Source: Mangrovimicrobium sp033283265 (lineage in GTDB: Bacteria; Pseudomonadota; Gammaproteobacteria; Pseudomonadales; Halieaceae). Taken from it: a DNA stretch of 64,000 nt. The position numbers were made by a program, and so were the translations under genes. Where the stretch lies: contig JAWMQN010000001.1 of NCBI GenBank assembly GCA_033283265.1, forward strand, positions 1,922,001 to 1,986,000, in the 5' to 3' direction. Below, one piece after another: positions 50,677-60,110 of this stretch. Each line of letters starts with the position of its first letter. Position 1 is the stretch's first letter. Under the pieces are notes generated by a model that did no database searches, was not told the origin of the DNA, and saw nothing but the letters and a program-made list of their open reading frames with translations.

Positions 50677-51306
50677 TCAGGCGCCGGCTGCGGCGGCGCC
50701 CGCCCCCCCTATCCCGCAACCGCGGATGAAGATCTGCAGCTCGCTCTGGATGCGGGCTGTCTCCTCCTCGACCGAAGCCAGCCCGCCGATGAGCGGCCGG
50801 AAGCCGCCCATGGCGATCAGCGAGAACAGGCGGGTGGCGCTGTCGGTATCGCCGTAGCTCATCTGCTGGCGCCGGTGAAGCGCCTCGAAATAGCTGTACA
50901 GGCGCTGGAACATCGAGCTTCCCAGGGAATCGCGCGCCCGGGCGCAGATCTCCGGGTGCCGCTCCATCTCGGCGATGATCAGGCGGACGAACTCGCGGGT
51001 CGCCAGGTGGGCCTTGCGAATCGACAGGGCCGCTGCGAACAGGGAGGCGGCCGGGTCGTCGAAATCGAGTTCGAAGCGACCCAGTTCAGCCGAGAGTTGC
51101 TTGCTGACGTGCAGGGCCACGGCGGCAAACAGGTCCTCCTTGTTGTCGAACTGGCGGTAGATACTGGCCTTGCTGACCCCGGCCCGGCTGGCGACCTGGT
51201 CGATGGTCGCGTTGCCGACGCCGCGCTCCTCGAATACCTCGCGCGCCACGCCGACCAGGTGCTCCAGCCATTCGGGGGACATTTGCCTGTTGCTCTTCAC
51301 TCTCAT
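50677..51306 (-). CDS. TetR family transcriptional regulator
   Basis: I use ATG 51306 (MRVKSNRQMSPEW); an upstream start at 51345 would lie in the promoter of the divergent gene. This gives 209 residues. The N-terminal helix-turn-helix domain reads ATIDQVASRAGVSKASIYRQFDNKEDLFAAV (residues about 32-62), followed by a helical ligand-binding domain with the TetR_C-type segment REFVRLIIAEMERHPEICARARDSL. It is divergent from a TonB receptor gene whose promoter region contains two palindromes, so it probably represses that operon and itself. The ligand is likely the imported compound or a derivative. Confidence 0.9.
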   Translation of the reverse strand: MRVKSNRQMSPEWLEHLVGVAREVFEERGVGNATIDQVASRAGVSKASIYRQFDNKEDLFAAVALHVSKQLSAELGRFELDFDDPAASLFAAALSIRKAHLATREFVRLIIAEMERHPEICARARDSLGSSMFQRLYSYFEALHRRQQMSYGDTDSATRLFSLIAMGGFRPLIGGLASVEEETARIQSELQIFIRGCGIGGAGAAAAGA

Positions 51307-51325
51307 CACCTGCGCATAATAAAAA

Positions 51326-51367
51326 CAATCACGAATGATTGACAATAGGATTGCGGGGGCCTATATT
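51326..51367 (+). promoter_or_regulatory. sigma-70 promoter of the TonB receptor operon with overlapping inverted repeat
   Basis: TTGACA at 51339-51344 and TATATT at 51362-51367 are 17 bases apart, an almost ideal promoter. An inverted repeat CAATCA CGAA TGATTG at 51326-51341 overlaps the -35 box and also lies in the tetR leader, so a bound regulator would block both directions. Confidence 0.8.
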
Positions 51368-51369
51368 CT

Positions 51370-51393
51370 CGAAACGGAAACGTTTTCGTTTCG
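51370..51393. promoter_or_regulatory. 24-base palindromic operator candidate
   Basis: A near-perfect palindrome starting CGAAACGGAAACG (one mismatched pair) begins 2 bases after the -10 box and covers the expected start of transcription of the TonB receptor gene. Position and length suit TetR-family binding by the regulator encoded at 50677. Confidence 0.65.
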
Positions 51394-51531
51394 AACGATA
51401 ACACAGTCCGCCCGCCTCCGCACCGGCTTTGGCAGGAGGCGCGCCCCAGCACAGACGCAGTCGGCGGGGCCAGATCGGCGCAACGAGACCTTCCGGCTTT
51501 TCTATAACAGTAAATACAGTTGAGAACCGCC

Positions 51532-53796
51532 ATGAAACCCAATCTCGCAGCAGTAAAACCCGCACAGCCCTCGCCCCGCGCCCGGCTGCCGATTTTCGCC
51601 CTCTCCGCCGCCGGCCTGTTGCACACGGCACTGGCGGTGGCCCAGCCGCAACTGGAGGAGGTCGTGATCACCGCGCAGAAACGCGCCGAAAGCCTCCAGG
51701 ACGTGCCGATTTCCGTGTCCACCATGTCCGGCGAGCGGCTCGACGAGATGAACATCATGACCATCGACGAGCTGACCCTGTACACCCCCAGCGTCACCGT
51801 CGCCGAGGGTGCCGCCGGCGCCCAGCTGTTCATCCGCGGCGTCGGCAGCGGCCTCAACAAGGGCTTCGAGCAGTCGGTGGGCACCTACGTCGACGGCATC
51901 TACTTCGGCCGCGGCCGCAGCACCCGGGTCGGCATGCTCGACCTCGAGCGCGCCGAGGTCCTCAAGGGGCCCCAGGGCGTGCTGTTCGGCAAGAACACCA
52001 TCGCCGGCGCCTTCAACCTGACCACCCGCAACCCGGGCCAGGAGCTGGAGGGCTACGCCCAGGGTTCCTACGAGTTCGAGACCGAGCAGCAGGTCTACGA
52101 GGCGGCCGTTGGCGGACCGGTGGGCGACAGCTTCGGCCTGCGCGCCGCGGCCCGCTACAGCAAGCAGGACGGCTGGATGGAGAACACCTTCAACGGCGAG
52201 GACATCACCGGCGAGGAGGAACTGATCTCCCGCCTCACCGCCGTCTGGGACCCCACCGACACCCTCGAGGTCATCGGCAAGCTGCAGTACTCGAAACTGG
52301 AGCAGGCGGAGCGCCCGGCGGTACTCACCCACTGCAGCCCCGGCCTGCAGGCCCTGGTCGCCGGGGTCGACAACTGCCGCTTTGACGACAAGACCAGCGT
52401 GACCGCCTACGACCCCGAGGGCGGTTACGGTGGCGAGGAGATGGAAGCCTACAGCCTCGGCCTGACCGTGAACTGGGAGCTCGACCTCGGCACCCTGACC
52501 TCGGTCACCGGCTATACCGACCACGACGACGACCTCTACATCGACGCCGACTACACCCACCTCGACACCCTCGACGCCTCCCGCGACGAACAGTTCGACT
52601 CCTTCAGCCAGGAGTTGCGCCTGGTCGGCACCGCCGGTGACGACCTCGACTACATCGTCGGCGTCTACTACGAGAGCAACGAGCTGGCCTACCAGCAGGT
52701 GCTCTCCTACAACGCCGAACCCAGCACCGGTGCGCCGGTGGCCCTGTCGCGGGTGGTGGACGACGTGCAGGAGACCGAGACCTCGGCCATCTTCGGCCAG
52801 GTCACCTGGCCCTTCAGCGACACCCTGGCCCTGACCGTCGGCGGGCGCTACTCGCGGGACGAGAAGGACATCGATGCCCTCAACTACTGCGGCCAGTTCA
52901 AGAGCGCCACGCCGAGCGGCGCAGCGGCCTGTTTCGGCGCGCCCTACCACCTGAAGGAAGACCGCTCCGACAGCGACTTCTCCCCGGCGGTGACCCTGGA
53001 GTGGATGCCCTCGGTGGATCACATGCTCTACGCCAAGTTCAGCCAGGGCTACAAGTCCGGCGGCTTCGACATGCAGAGCCTGACCGGCGACCCGGACACC
53101 TTCACCTTCGAACCGGAAGAGGTGGACTCCTTCGAGATCGGCTCCAAGAGCACCCTGCTCGACGGCGCCATGACCCTCAACCTCGCCGTCTACCGCAACG
53201 AGTACTCGGACCTGCAGGTGAGCACCTTCGACGGCGTCGTCGGCTTCAATGTGGGCAACGCGGCGGAGGCCATCTCCCAGGGTATCGACATCGACCTCAA
53301 CTGGGCGCTGACCGACGAGTGGCGCACCGCGCTGAGCGCCAGCTACCTCGACGCCCACTACGACAACTTCCCCGGCGCCCAGTGCAGCTACCCGCAGACC
53401 CTGGACACCCCCGCCGGAGCGCCCTGCGTCAACGACCTCTCCGGCGAGGACCTGCAGTACGCGCCGCCGTGGTCCGCCCACTGGAACCTGAGCTGGGAGC
53501 ACTACCTGTCGGACGACCTGATGCTGCGCGTCTCCGGCGACCTGAGCTACTCGGACGCCTACTACGTGGCCAACGACCTCGACCCGGAACTGCGCCAGGA
53601 CAGCTACACCAAGCTCGACCTGCGCGTCGCCCTGTCGCCGTCGGACGCCCAGTGGGAGATCGCCCTGCTCGGCAAGAACCTGACCGACGAGGAGACCTTC
53701 AGCTTCGGCAACGACGTGCCGCTGTCGCCGGGCAGTTACTTCGCCCACTACGACCGCACCCGCACCCTCGCCGCCCAGCTGCGCTGGAACTTCTGA
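51532..53796 (+). CDS. TonB-dependent outer-membrane receptor
   Basis: ATG 51532 is preferred over TTG 51520; the protein has 754 residues. The signal peptide ends ALAVAQ near 37. The plug domain follows at once (EEVVITAQKRAESLQDVPISV, LFIRGVGSGLNKGFEQSVGTYVDG, GPQGVLFGKNTIAGAFNL). A 22-strand barrel ends in RTLAAQLRWNF, with the C-terminal Phe needed for outer-membrane insertion. Related receptors are abundant in sphingomonads and marine gammaproteobacteria and import large or hydrophobic compounds with TonB energy. It is followed by two DUF1254/DUF1214 genes and controlled by a divergent TetR gene. Confidence 0.93.
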   Translation: MKPNLAAVKPAQPSPRARLPIFALSAAGLLHTALAVAQPQLEEVVITAQKRAESLQDVPISVSTMSGERLDEMNIMTIDELTLYTPSVTVAEGAAGAQLFIRGVGSGLNKGFEQSVGTYVDGIYFGRGRSTRVGMLDLERAEVLKGPQGVLFGKNTIAGAFNLTTRNPGQELEGYAQGSYEFETEQQVYEAAVGGPVGDSFGLRAAARYSKQDGWMENTFNGEDITGEEELISRLTAVWDPTDTLEVIGKLQYSKLEQAERPAVLTHCSPGLQALVAGVDNCRFDDKTSVTAYDPEGGYGGEEMEAYSLGLTVNWELDLGTLTSVTGYTDHDDDLYIDADYTHLDTLDASRDEQFDSFSQELRLVGTAGDDLDYIVGVYYESNELAYQQVLSYNAEPSTGAPVALSRVVDDVQETETSAIFGQVTWPFSDTLALTVGGRYSRDEKDIDALNYCGQFKSATPSGAAACFGAPYHLKEDRSDSDFSPAVTLEWMPSVDHMLYAKFSQGYKSGGFDMQSLTGDPDTFTFEPEEVDSFEIGSKSTLLDGAMTLNLAVYRNEYSDLQVSTFDGVVGFNVGNAAEAISQGIDIDLNWALTDEWRTALSASYLDAHYDNFPGAQCSYPQTLDTPAGAPCVNDLSGEDLQYAPPWSAHWNLSWEHYLSDDLMLRVSGDLSYSDAYYVANDLDPELRQDSYTKLDLRVALSPSDAQWEIALLGKNLTDEETFSFGNDVPLSPGSYFAHYDRTRTLAAQLRWNF

Positions 53797-53874
53797 GCCG
53801 CGCGGGCGCCCCGGCGCCCGCCCCCGGCACTCGCCGCCGCCTCGCGCGGCGGCAGAACAAACACGGATTCCCCC

Positions 53875-55320
53875 ATGACTCTATCCAGCAACAACCTCCT
53901 GACCCGACTGCGCCCGCTGCTGCGGGCCGGGCTGTTCGGCGCCGGCTGCGCGCTGGCCACCGCGGCGGCGGCTGGCAGCTACAGTGTCGACCACGTCGAC
54001 CAGTTCCAGCACCAGCGCCTGGCGGACACCCTGCCGGCCCAGGCGCAGGCCCGCGAGGCCTGGGCCCGCGCCCTGGCCTTCGACCTCGCCGTCTACGGCC
54101 GGGTGGCCGCCCTCGAGTACCAGCAGATGTACGAGCAGGCTGTCGACAGCGAGGCCACCGGCTACACCGGCTTCAACCGCTTCGCCCACGGCCGCGACCT
54201 GGCGGGGCCGGGCTACCAGCCCTTCAAGAGCCCGAATGCCGATACCCTGTACTCCAACGCCTGGCTGGACCTCAGCGCCGGGCCGGTGCTGATCGAGGTG
54301 CCGGACACCGACGGGCGCTATTTCACGCTGAATTTCCTCGACTTCTACGGCAACGCCTCGAATATCAGCGCCCGCACCCACGGCACCGGCGGCGGCCGCT
54401 ACCTGGTGGCGGACGCCAACTGGGCGGGCAGCGTGCCCGCGGGCGCGACCCTGTTCCGCGTGGCCACGCCCTATACCTGGATACTCATGCGCGTGCTGGT
54501 CAACGACAGCGGCGAGCTGGCCGCGATCCGGCACCTGCAGGACCGCTTCACCATCACCCCGGTGGCGCGTCAAGCGGCGGAAAGACACTTCCCCGCCCCC
54601 GACTGGCGCGAGCCGCGGCAGTTCCTCGAGATCATGGACTTCGTCATCCGCGAGGTCGGCTACCCGCGCGCCGAGGAGGCCCTGGTGTATCGCTACCGCG
54701 GCCTCGGCGTCGGCGGCGACGAAGCCCCGGCCAGCGTCTGGCAGGATGCGGCCCGGCGCGAGGGCATCATAGCCGGGCTGCAGGAGGCCGACGCGGTGAT
54801 CGAGGCGTCCATGGCGCAGACCGGCAGAAAGGCCGGCAACTGGACCGAGGCGCTGGACCTCGGCCGCTACGGCTTCAACTACCTCTACCGGGCTACGCTG
54901 AATACCCTCGGCACCGGGGCCAACGTGACCGACGAGAACTACCCCTTCGTCACCTTCGCCGACGCCGCGGGCCAGCCCCTCGACAGCGGCAAGAGCTGCT
55001 ACCGGTTGCGCCTCGACCCGCCGCCGCCGGTGAATTTCTTCTGGTCCGTCACCCTCTACGACGCGCGGACCCGGGAGCTCTACCCCAACGAACTGCAGCG
55101 CTACCTGGTCAACGACCGCGCGCCCGACCTGGTGCGCGAGGCGGACGGCGCGGTCACCATCCACTTCCAGCACGACACTCCAGCGGACACGGCGCAGCTC
55201 AACTGGCTGCCCGCACCGGCCGGCCCCTTCTACGTCGGCCTGCGCGCACAGGGGCCCGGGGAGGCCATCCTCGCCGGCGACTGGAAACCCGACGACATCA
55301 GGAGCACCCCATGCCGGTAA
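53875..55320 (+). CDS. periplasmic DUF1254/DUF1214 protein
   Basis: A 481-residue exported protein: signal peptide LLRAGLFGAGCALATAAAAG, an N-terminal DUF1254 domain (LAFDLAVYGRVAALEYQQMY, FKSPNADTLYSNAWLDLSAGPVLIEVPDT) and a C-terminal DUF1214 domain (NFFWSVTLYDARTREL, NWLPAPAGPFYVGLR). Proteins with this pair of domains are common beside catabolic genes, but their biochemical activity is not established. It follows the TonB receptor gene by 78 bases and overlaps the next gene, its paralog, by 10 bases. Confidence 0.88.
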   Translation: MTLSSNNLLTRLRPLLRAGLFGAGCALATAAAAGSYSVDHVDQFQHQRLADTLPAQAQAREAWARALAFDLAVYGRVAALEYQQMYEQAVDSEATGYTGFNRFAHGRDLAGPGYQPFKSPNADTLYSNAWLDLSAGPVLIEVPDTDGRYFTLNFLDFYGNASNISARTHGTGGGRYLVADANWAGSVPAGATLFRVATPYTWILMRVLVNDSGELAAIRHLQDRFTITPVARQAAERHFPAPDWREPRQFLEIMDFVIREVGYPRAEEALVYRYRGLGVGGDEAPASVWQDAARREGIIAGLQEADAVIEASMAQTGRKAGNWTEALDLGRYGFNYLYRATLNTLGTGANVTDENYPFVTFADAAGQPLDSGKSCYRLRLDPPPPVNFFWSVTLYDARTRELYPNELQRYLVNDRAPDLVREADGAVTIHFQHDTPADTAQLNWLPAPAGPFYVGLRAQGPGEAILAGDWKPDDIRSTPCR

Positions 55321-56720
55321 GCAGGACAACCCTCGCCCTGGCCTGGCTGGTGGCACTCGCCCTGGCCCCGCTGGCCGGCGCACAGGGCGCCGACAGGGAC
55401 CCGGCGGCACTGGCAAAAGCCGCCGAGCGGGCCTACATCTGGGGCTACCCGCTGGTGGAGGCGGCGAAGATCCGCCTGCGGGTGACCGACCCGGCCTATA
55501 CCGGCAACAGCAACCCCATGCTGGCGCCGCTCAACCAGTTTACCCACCGGCGGCAGCTGGCCGACCCCGACTACCGCATCGGCGTCGGCCCGAACAACGA
55601 TACCGTCTACAGCCTGGCCTGGGTCGACCTCGGTCCGGGGCCGCTGGTGTTCGAGGCGCCGGACTTCGGCCAGCGCTACTACACCTTCTCGATGAATCTC
55701 GCCGATTCCTCGGCGCAGCAGTCCCTCGGCCAGCGCACCCACGGCGGCCAGCTGCCGCCGGTGTTCCTGCACGGCCCCGACTACGCCGGTGAAGTCCCCG
55801 CGGGCATGGTCGAGGTCGCCAGCACGACCCGCTACCTGCTGATCGCCGGCCGCATCCTGGTGCGCGACGCCAGCGAATACCCGCTGGTCAACGCCCTGCA
55901 GGACCAGCTGCGCCTGCGCAGCCTCGAGGACTACCGCAGCGGCCGCAGCGGCGCCGCCAGCGCGCCCCCGCAGCGGGCGCTGCTCACGGCGCAGCAGCGC
56001 CAGCTGCCCGAGCACCTCGCCTTCTTCGCCGAGCTCGGCAGCGTGCTACGCGACTGGCATTTCGGCCCGGAAGACGCCGATGTACTGGCCGACCTCGCGG
56101 CGCTGGCGCTGACACCGGAGCAGGGTTTCGACAGCGCGGCGCTGGATGCGGCCCGCCGCGACGCCCTGCTGCGCGGCTACGCCGCCGGCAAGCTGCAGGT
56201 GCTGGAAAAATCCCTCAGCCTGGGCACGGAAGTGAACGGCTGGACGGTCAACTACCGCGGGCCGCGCTTCGGCCGCGATGTCCTCCTGCGCGCCGCGGTG
56301 GCCAAGGACCAGATCTACGTGGCCATTCCCGAGGAGGCGATCTACCCCATCGCCCGGGTGGACGCACGCGGCGAGGCCCTGGACGGGCGCCACCGCTACC
56401 GCATCGTGCTCGACGCCGACGCGCTGCCGCCGGTGGGCGCCTTCTGGTCCATCACCCTCTACGACGACGCCGGCTACATGGTGCACAACCCGATCGGGCG
56501 CTACTCCATCGGCGACCGCAGCAGCGACCTGGTCTACCGCGAGGACGGCAGCATCGCCATCGACCTCGCCGCCACTGCGCCCGGGGCGAATGCAGCGACG
56601 AACTGGCTGCCCGCCCCGCAGGCGCCGTTCTACCTGATGCTGCGCCTGTACATCCCGCAGCAGTCCGTCCTCTCGGGAGAGTGGGTACCGCCGCCGGTCG
56701 AGCGGCTGGAGACCGAGTAG
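55311..56720 (+). CDS. periplasmic DUF1254/DUF1214 protein, paralog
   Basis: A 469-residue protein starting at ATG 55311, overlapping the stop of the previous gene by 10 bases in another frame. It has a signal peptide (LALAWLVALALAPLAGAQ), DUF1254 features (AYIWGYPLVEAAKIR, GVGPNNDTVYSLAWVDLGPGPLVFEAPDF) and DUF1214 features (GAFWSITLYDDAGYM, NWLPAPQAPFYLMLRLYIP). It shares domain order with its neighbour but is clearly diverged, so this is an old tandem duplication or two separately recruited members. It is presumably translated by coupling from the upstream gene. Confidence 0.88.
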   Translation: MPVSRTTLALAWLVALALAPLAGAQGADRDPAALAKAAERAYIWGYPLVEAAKIRLRVTDPAYTGNSNPMLAPLNQFTHRRQLADPDYRIGVGPNNDTVYSLAWVDLGPGPLVFEAPDFGQRYYTFSMNLADSSAQQSLGQRTHGGQLPPVFLHGPDYAGEVPAGMVEVASTTRYLLIAGRILVRDASEYPLVNALQDQLRLRSLEDYRSGRSGAASAPPQRALLTAQQRQLPEHLAFFAELGSVLRDWHFGPEDADVLADLAALALTPEQGFDSAALDAARRDALLRGYAAGKLQVLEKSLSLGTEVNGWTVNYRGPRFGRDVLLRAAVAKDQIYVAIPEEAIYPIARVDARGEALDGRHRYRIVLDADALPPVGAFWSITLYDDAGYMVHNPIGRYSIGDRSSDLVYREDGSIAIDLAATAPGANAATNWLPAPQAPFYLMLRLYIPQQSVLSGEWVPPPVERLETE

Positions 56721-56781
56721 AGCCCCATGACCTGTGCCGCTGCGACTGCCGTGGATATGCCCTGGCGCATTCCGTGGCGAC

Positions 56782-56812
56782 AAAAAAAGCCCGCCGGTAG
56801 TCCCGGCAGGCT
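56782..56812 (-). terminator. rho-independent terminator of the second TonB receptor gene
   Basis: On the minus strand, AAGCCTGCCGGGAC pairs with GGCGGGCTT around a short loop and is followed by seven T. It starts 20 bases after the stop codon of the receptor gene. The inverted form may also slow transcription arriving from the DUF1254 operon. Confidence 0.85.
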
Positions 56813-56831
56813 TCGCGTCCGCCAGCGGACG

Positions 56832-59021
56832 TCAGAAATTGTAGGTCAGGTCCACGCCATACTCCCGCGGCGCGCCGAGGGAGATCGAGGCAAAGGACGG
56901 CTGGCCCCACAGGCTCTGCGCAACGTACTCCTTGTCGGTCAGGTTGCGACCGTAGACACCGACGCTCCAGCGGTCGCTCTCCGGCCGCCAGGACACCTTG
57001 GCGTTGACCAGGGTGATGTCGCCGATGCGCTCCTCGGGGTAGTTGGTGTAATTGCTCACCTTGGGCGCGCTGTGGGTGACCTGGGCGAAGAAGTTGGTCT
57101 CGCCGCCGAACAGGCCCAGGGTGTAGTTGACGCTGGCATTGCCGCTCCAGCGCGGTGCGTTCATCAGCGGGTTGCCCTCGAAGCTGACGGTTGCCAGCTG
57201 GCCGGTCACCGGGTCCAGCGCCACGGTATCGTACTCGTCGTAGCGGGAACTCAGGTAGGCCGCCGCCAGGTTGAACACCAGGTCCGGCGTGGCGTAGGCA
57301 GTCACCTCCAGTTCCGCGCCGGAGGAGTGCGCCTCACCGGCGTTCTGCACGCTGGCGCTGTTGGCGCCGTTGGGATAGGTGATGTTCTGGGTGACCTGCA
57401 TGTCCTCGTACTCGTTGTAGAACAGCGCCAGGTTGGTGCGCACCCGGTCGTCGAACAGGTCGGCCTTGAAGCCGACCTCGATGGTGTCGAGGTATTCCGG
57501 GTCGAAGGGACCGATGTCCTCGGCCACCACGATACGCCCGGTGAAACCGCCGGACTTGAAGCCGTGGGCGTAGTAGCCGTAGACCATCATCGCGTCGGCG
57601 AACTGGTAGTCCAGGCCAATCTTGTAGCCGACCTCGTCCCAGGACTCGTCGCCCTCGGCGGTGACCACCGAGCCCGGGATCAGCGGATCGTCGAAGGAGG
57701 CCGGGCCGCCGTCGGGGCTGATGGTCAGCGAGGTCAGGGAGAAAGCCTCGGTATTTTCGTGGGAGTAGCGCAGCCCGGCCTGCAGGGTCAGGGCGTCGCT
57801 CAGCTCATAGTAGCCCTGGGCGAACAGCGAGGCGGACCAGTTCTCCTGCTTCTGCTGCTGCGGCTGGCCGAGACCCGGGGCGAAGCCGTCCAGCACCCCT
57901 TCCTGGTCCAGGTCGTATTCCTGCTGGAAGTAGAAGGCGCCGGCGGTCATGCGGAAACGGTCGCCGATCTCGAAGCTGTTGCGAATCTCCTGGGTGAACT
58001 GCTGGTGATCGATCTGCCGGTGGGTCTGCAGGAGCTGCAGGGTGGTGGCGTCGTCGTCGCTGTACAGGTCGTGGTCGTACTCCCGGTAGTTGGTGATCGA
58101 CACCCAGTCACCCGAGTCCGCGCTCCAGTTCTGGGTCAGGGTCAGGGAGTAGGAATCCTTGTCGTTCTGGTCCGGCAGGCCGGCGCTCTGGCCGCGCTTG
58201 TAGATCGGCTCCAGGCTGGTCTGGCCGGGCACGTAGAGGACGATGCGCTCGTCGGCGGAATTGCGGTTGGTCTGCGAGCCGTTGCGCTGCATGGTGTACT
58301 CGCCGATCAGGGTGGCGTCGTAATTGTCCGCGTCGTACTTCAGGTAGCCGCGGAAGGAGGTGAGATCCAGCGCGCCGAGGTTTTTTCCATTGCGGTAGTT
58401 CTTGAAGTAACCCTCGGTTTCCGTGTGCAGGATGCTGACCTTGCCCGCCAGGCTGTCGGTTATCGGGAAATCCAGCGCGCCGTTGAGGTCCAGCCGGTCG
58501 TAGTTGCCCACAGTGGCCTGCAGCTGGCCGCCGAGTTCGCCGGTGGGCTGTTTGGTCACCACGTTGACCACACCGCCGGTGGTGTTGGCGCCGAACAGGG
58601 TGCCCTGCGGGCCGCGCAGGATTTCCACCCGCTCGATATCGAACAGGGACAACAGGGCGGCGGTATTGACGCCCACCACCACGCCATCGACCACCACGGA
58701 CACCGTGGTTCCCACGTAGGGATCGGCATCGTTCACCCCGATACCGCGGATGGTGAACACCGCCGAGTCCGGCGAGTTGGAGAAGTGGTTCATCTGCACG
58801 TTGGGCAGGGAGTTGTTCAGGCCCTCGATGTTGGTGATGTTCTGCGCGGCGATGGTGTCGCCGGTGATCGCGGTCACCGCGATCGGCACCTCCTGCATGC
58901 TTTCCTGGCGTTTTTGCGCCGTTACCACGACTTCTTCAAGTTGCGCGAATGCGCTGTTTGCGAGCAGCACGCTGCCGGCAATCAGGCAGGGCGCAGTGAC
59001 ACTGGGACGAGTAATTTTCAT
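56832..59021 (-). CDS. TonB-dependent outer-membrane receptor
   Basis: A 729-residue receptor: signal peptide CLIAGSVLLANSAFAQ (cleavage near 26), plug domain starting LEEVVVTAQKRQESMQEVP with FTIRGIGVNDADPYVGTTVSVVVDG and GPQGTLFGANTTGGVVNV, then a barrel ending RNLTDKEYVAQ and EYGVDLTYNF. It belongs to the same large receptor group as the one at 51532 but is not its recent duplicate. It is divergent from the SDR gene at 59165, with a 143-base AT-rich gap between. It likely imports the substrate or a signal compound for the adjacent oxygenase genes. Confidence 0.93.
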   Translation of the reverse strand: MKITRPSVTAPCLIAGSVLLANSAFAQLEEVVVTAQKRQESMQEVPIAVTAITGDTIAAQNITNIEGLNNSLPNVQMNHFSNSPDSAVFTIRGIGVNDADPYVGTTVSVVVDGVVVGVNTAALLSLFDIERVEILRGPQGTLFGANTTGGVVNVVTKQPTGELGGQLQATVGNYDRLDLNGALDFPITDSLAGKVSILHTETEGYFKNYRNGKNLGALDLTSFRGYLKYDADNYDATLIGEYTMQRNGSQTNRNSADERIVLYVPGQTSLEPIYKRGQSAGLPDQNDKDSYSLTLTQNWSADSGDWVSITNYREYDHDLYSDDDATTLQLLQTHRQIDHQQFTQEIRNSFEIGDRFRMTAGAFYFQQEYDLDQEGVLDGFAPGLGQPQQQKQENWSASLFAQGYYELSDALTLQAGLRYSHENTEAFSLTSLTISPDGGPASFDDPLIPGSVVTAEGDESWDEVGYKIGLDYQFADAMMVYGYYAHGFKSGGFTGRIVVAEDIGPFDPEYLDTIEVGFKADLFDDRVRTNLALFYNEYEDMQVTQNITYPNGANSASVQNAGEAHSSGAELEVTAYATPDLVFNLAAAYLSSRYDEYDTVALDPVTGQLATVSFEGNPLMNAPRWSGNASVNYTLGLFGGETNFFAQVTHSAPKVSNYTNYPEERIGDITLVNAKVSWRPESDRWSVGVYGRNLTDKEYVAQSLWGQPSFASISLGAPREYGVDLTYNF

Positions 59022-59164
59022 GGGTAGACCGCTTATCTGCTGTTATCGGGTTCAAGCAACCTAGCAGCGGATCTTTTAAAAATCAATACTGTTTGTTTTG
59101 TTTGTGTGAATAATGCGCTATCATCACGACAGCCCGGATCAACTTGCCACGGAGAATAAACACA

Positions 59165-59932
59165 ATGCTCAAAGGTCTGGAAGGTAAAACCGCCCTCGTC
59201 ACCGGCGCCTCCGGCGGTATCGGCAGCGCCGCCTGCCACCGCCTGCTGGCGGAAGGGGCCAATGTCGTCGGCCTCGACCTCGACGCGTCCGCGCTGGACG
59301 CCAACCTCGACCCCAGGGTCATCAGGGTGGTGGGCAGTGTCAGCACCGCCGAGGGCGCCGCCGCCGGGGTCGAAGCCGCGGTGACGCATTTCGGCGGCCT
59401 CGATCTCGCCTTTCTCAACGCGGGGGTCGAATGCCGCGCGGCGCCGCTGGCGGAATTCAGCGAGCGCGAGTACGAGCGCGTCTTCGACGTCAACGTGCGC
59501 GGGATATTCCTCTGCGCCCAGGCCGTCGTGCGCCACCTCGAAGCCGGCGACAAACCCGGCGTGCTGCTGCTGATGGCCTCCATCGCCGGCCTCCAGGGCG
59601 GCCCCAACACCTCCATCTACAACGCCTCGAAGCACGCTGTCATCGGTCTCGGCAAGAGCCTCGCCCTGGAAGTCGGCAGCCGCGGCATCCGCGTCAACAT
59701 GATCTGCCCGGGCACCATCGATACCCGCATGATGCACTCGCTGGAAGAGACCATCGGTGCCGCCTCCGGCGTGGAGGCCGGGGAAATGGGCAGGCTGATG
59801 CGCGGCGGCAACCCCCTCGGGCGCTACGGCACCGCGGAGGAGATCGCCAGCATGGCGGTCTGGGCACTGAGCGAGGAAGCGCCCTACTGCCACGGCGAAA
59901 CCCTGACCATCGGTGGCGGCCTCATGGCCTGA
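59165..59932 (+). CDS. short-chain dehydrogenase/reductase
   Basis: I use ATG 59165 (MLKGLEGKTALVTG) rather than TTG 59144; the protein has 255 residues. It has the NAD loop ALVTGASGGIGSAA, the acidic VVGLDLDASA (NAD-preferring), FLNAGVECRA, catalytic Ser in LLMASIAGLQGG, Tyr/Lys in SIYNASKHAV and C-terminal GETLTIGGGLM. It resembles SDRs that oxidise cyclic or steroid alcohols, or that oxidise cis-dihydrodiols after Rieske attack. It lies 178 bases upstream of the Rieske gene at 60111 on the same strand, which fits the second option. Confidence 0.9.
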   Translation: MLKGLEGKTALVTGASGGIGSAACHRLLAEGANVVGLDLDASALDANLDPRVIRVVGSVSTAEGAAAGVEAAVTHFGGLDLAFLNAGVECRAAPLAEFSEREYERVFDVNVRGIFLCAQAVVRHLEAGDKPGVLLLMASIAGLQGGPNTSIYNASKHAVIGLGKSLALEVGSRGIRVNMICPGTIDTRMMHSLEETIGAASGVEAGEMGRLMRGGNPLGRYGTAEEIASMAVWALSEEAPYCHGETLTIGGGLMA

Positions 59933-60110
59933 GAACGGCGCGGGGAATGCCGGACCGCAGCCCGCCAATTTAAAATACAATCACCCTTGTTTTTTTATGG
60001 ATTAACTGCTAGCTTAAACCACATCATAAACCCGGGTGGCGGCACTGGCCTCGCGCCGTCGTGAAGCAGCCACCCCCGTGCAACACTGGTCCTGCACCAG
60101 GAGGATAAAA

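Noticed and set aside
53001..55310. Upstream part of a 1239-codon plus-strand frame ending at 56720
   Set aside because: Only the part from 55311 is a gene (the second DUF1254 protein). The earlier part is an out-of-frame reading of the TonB receptor and the first DUF1254 gene.
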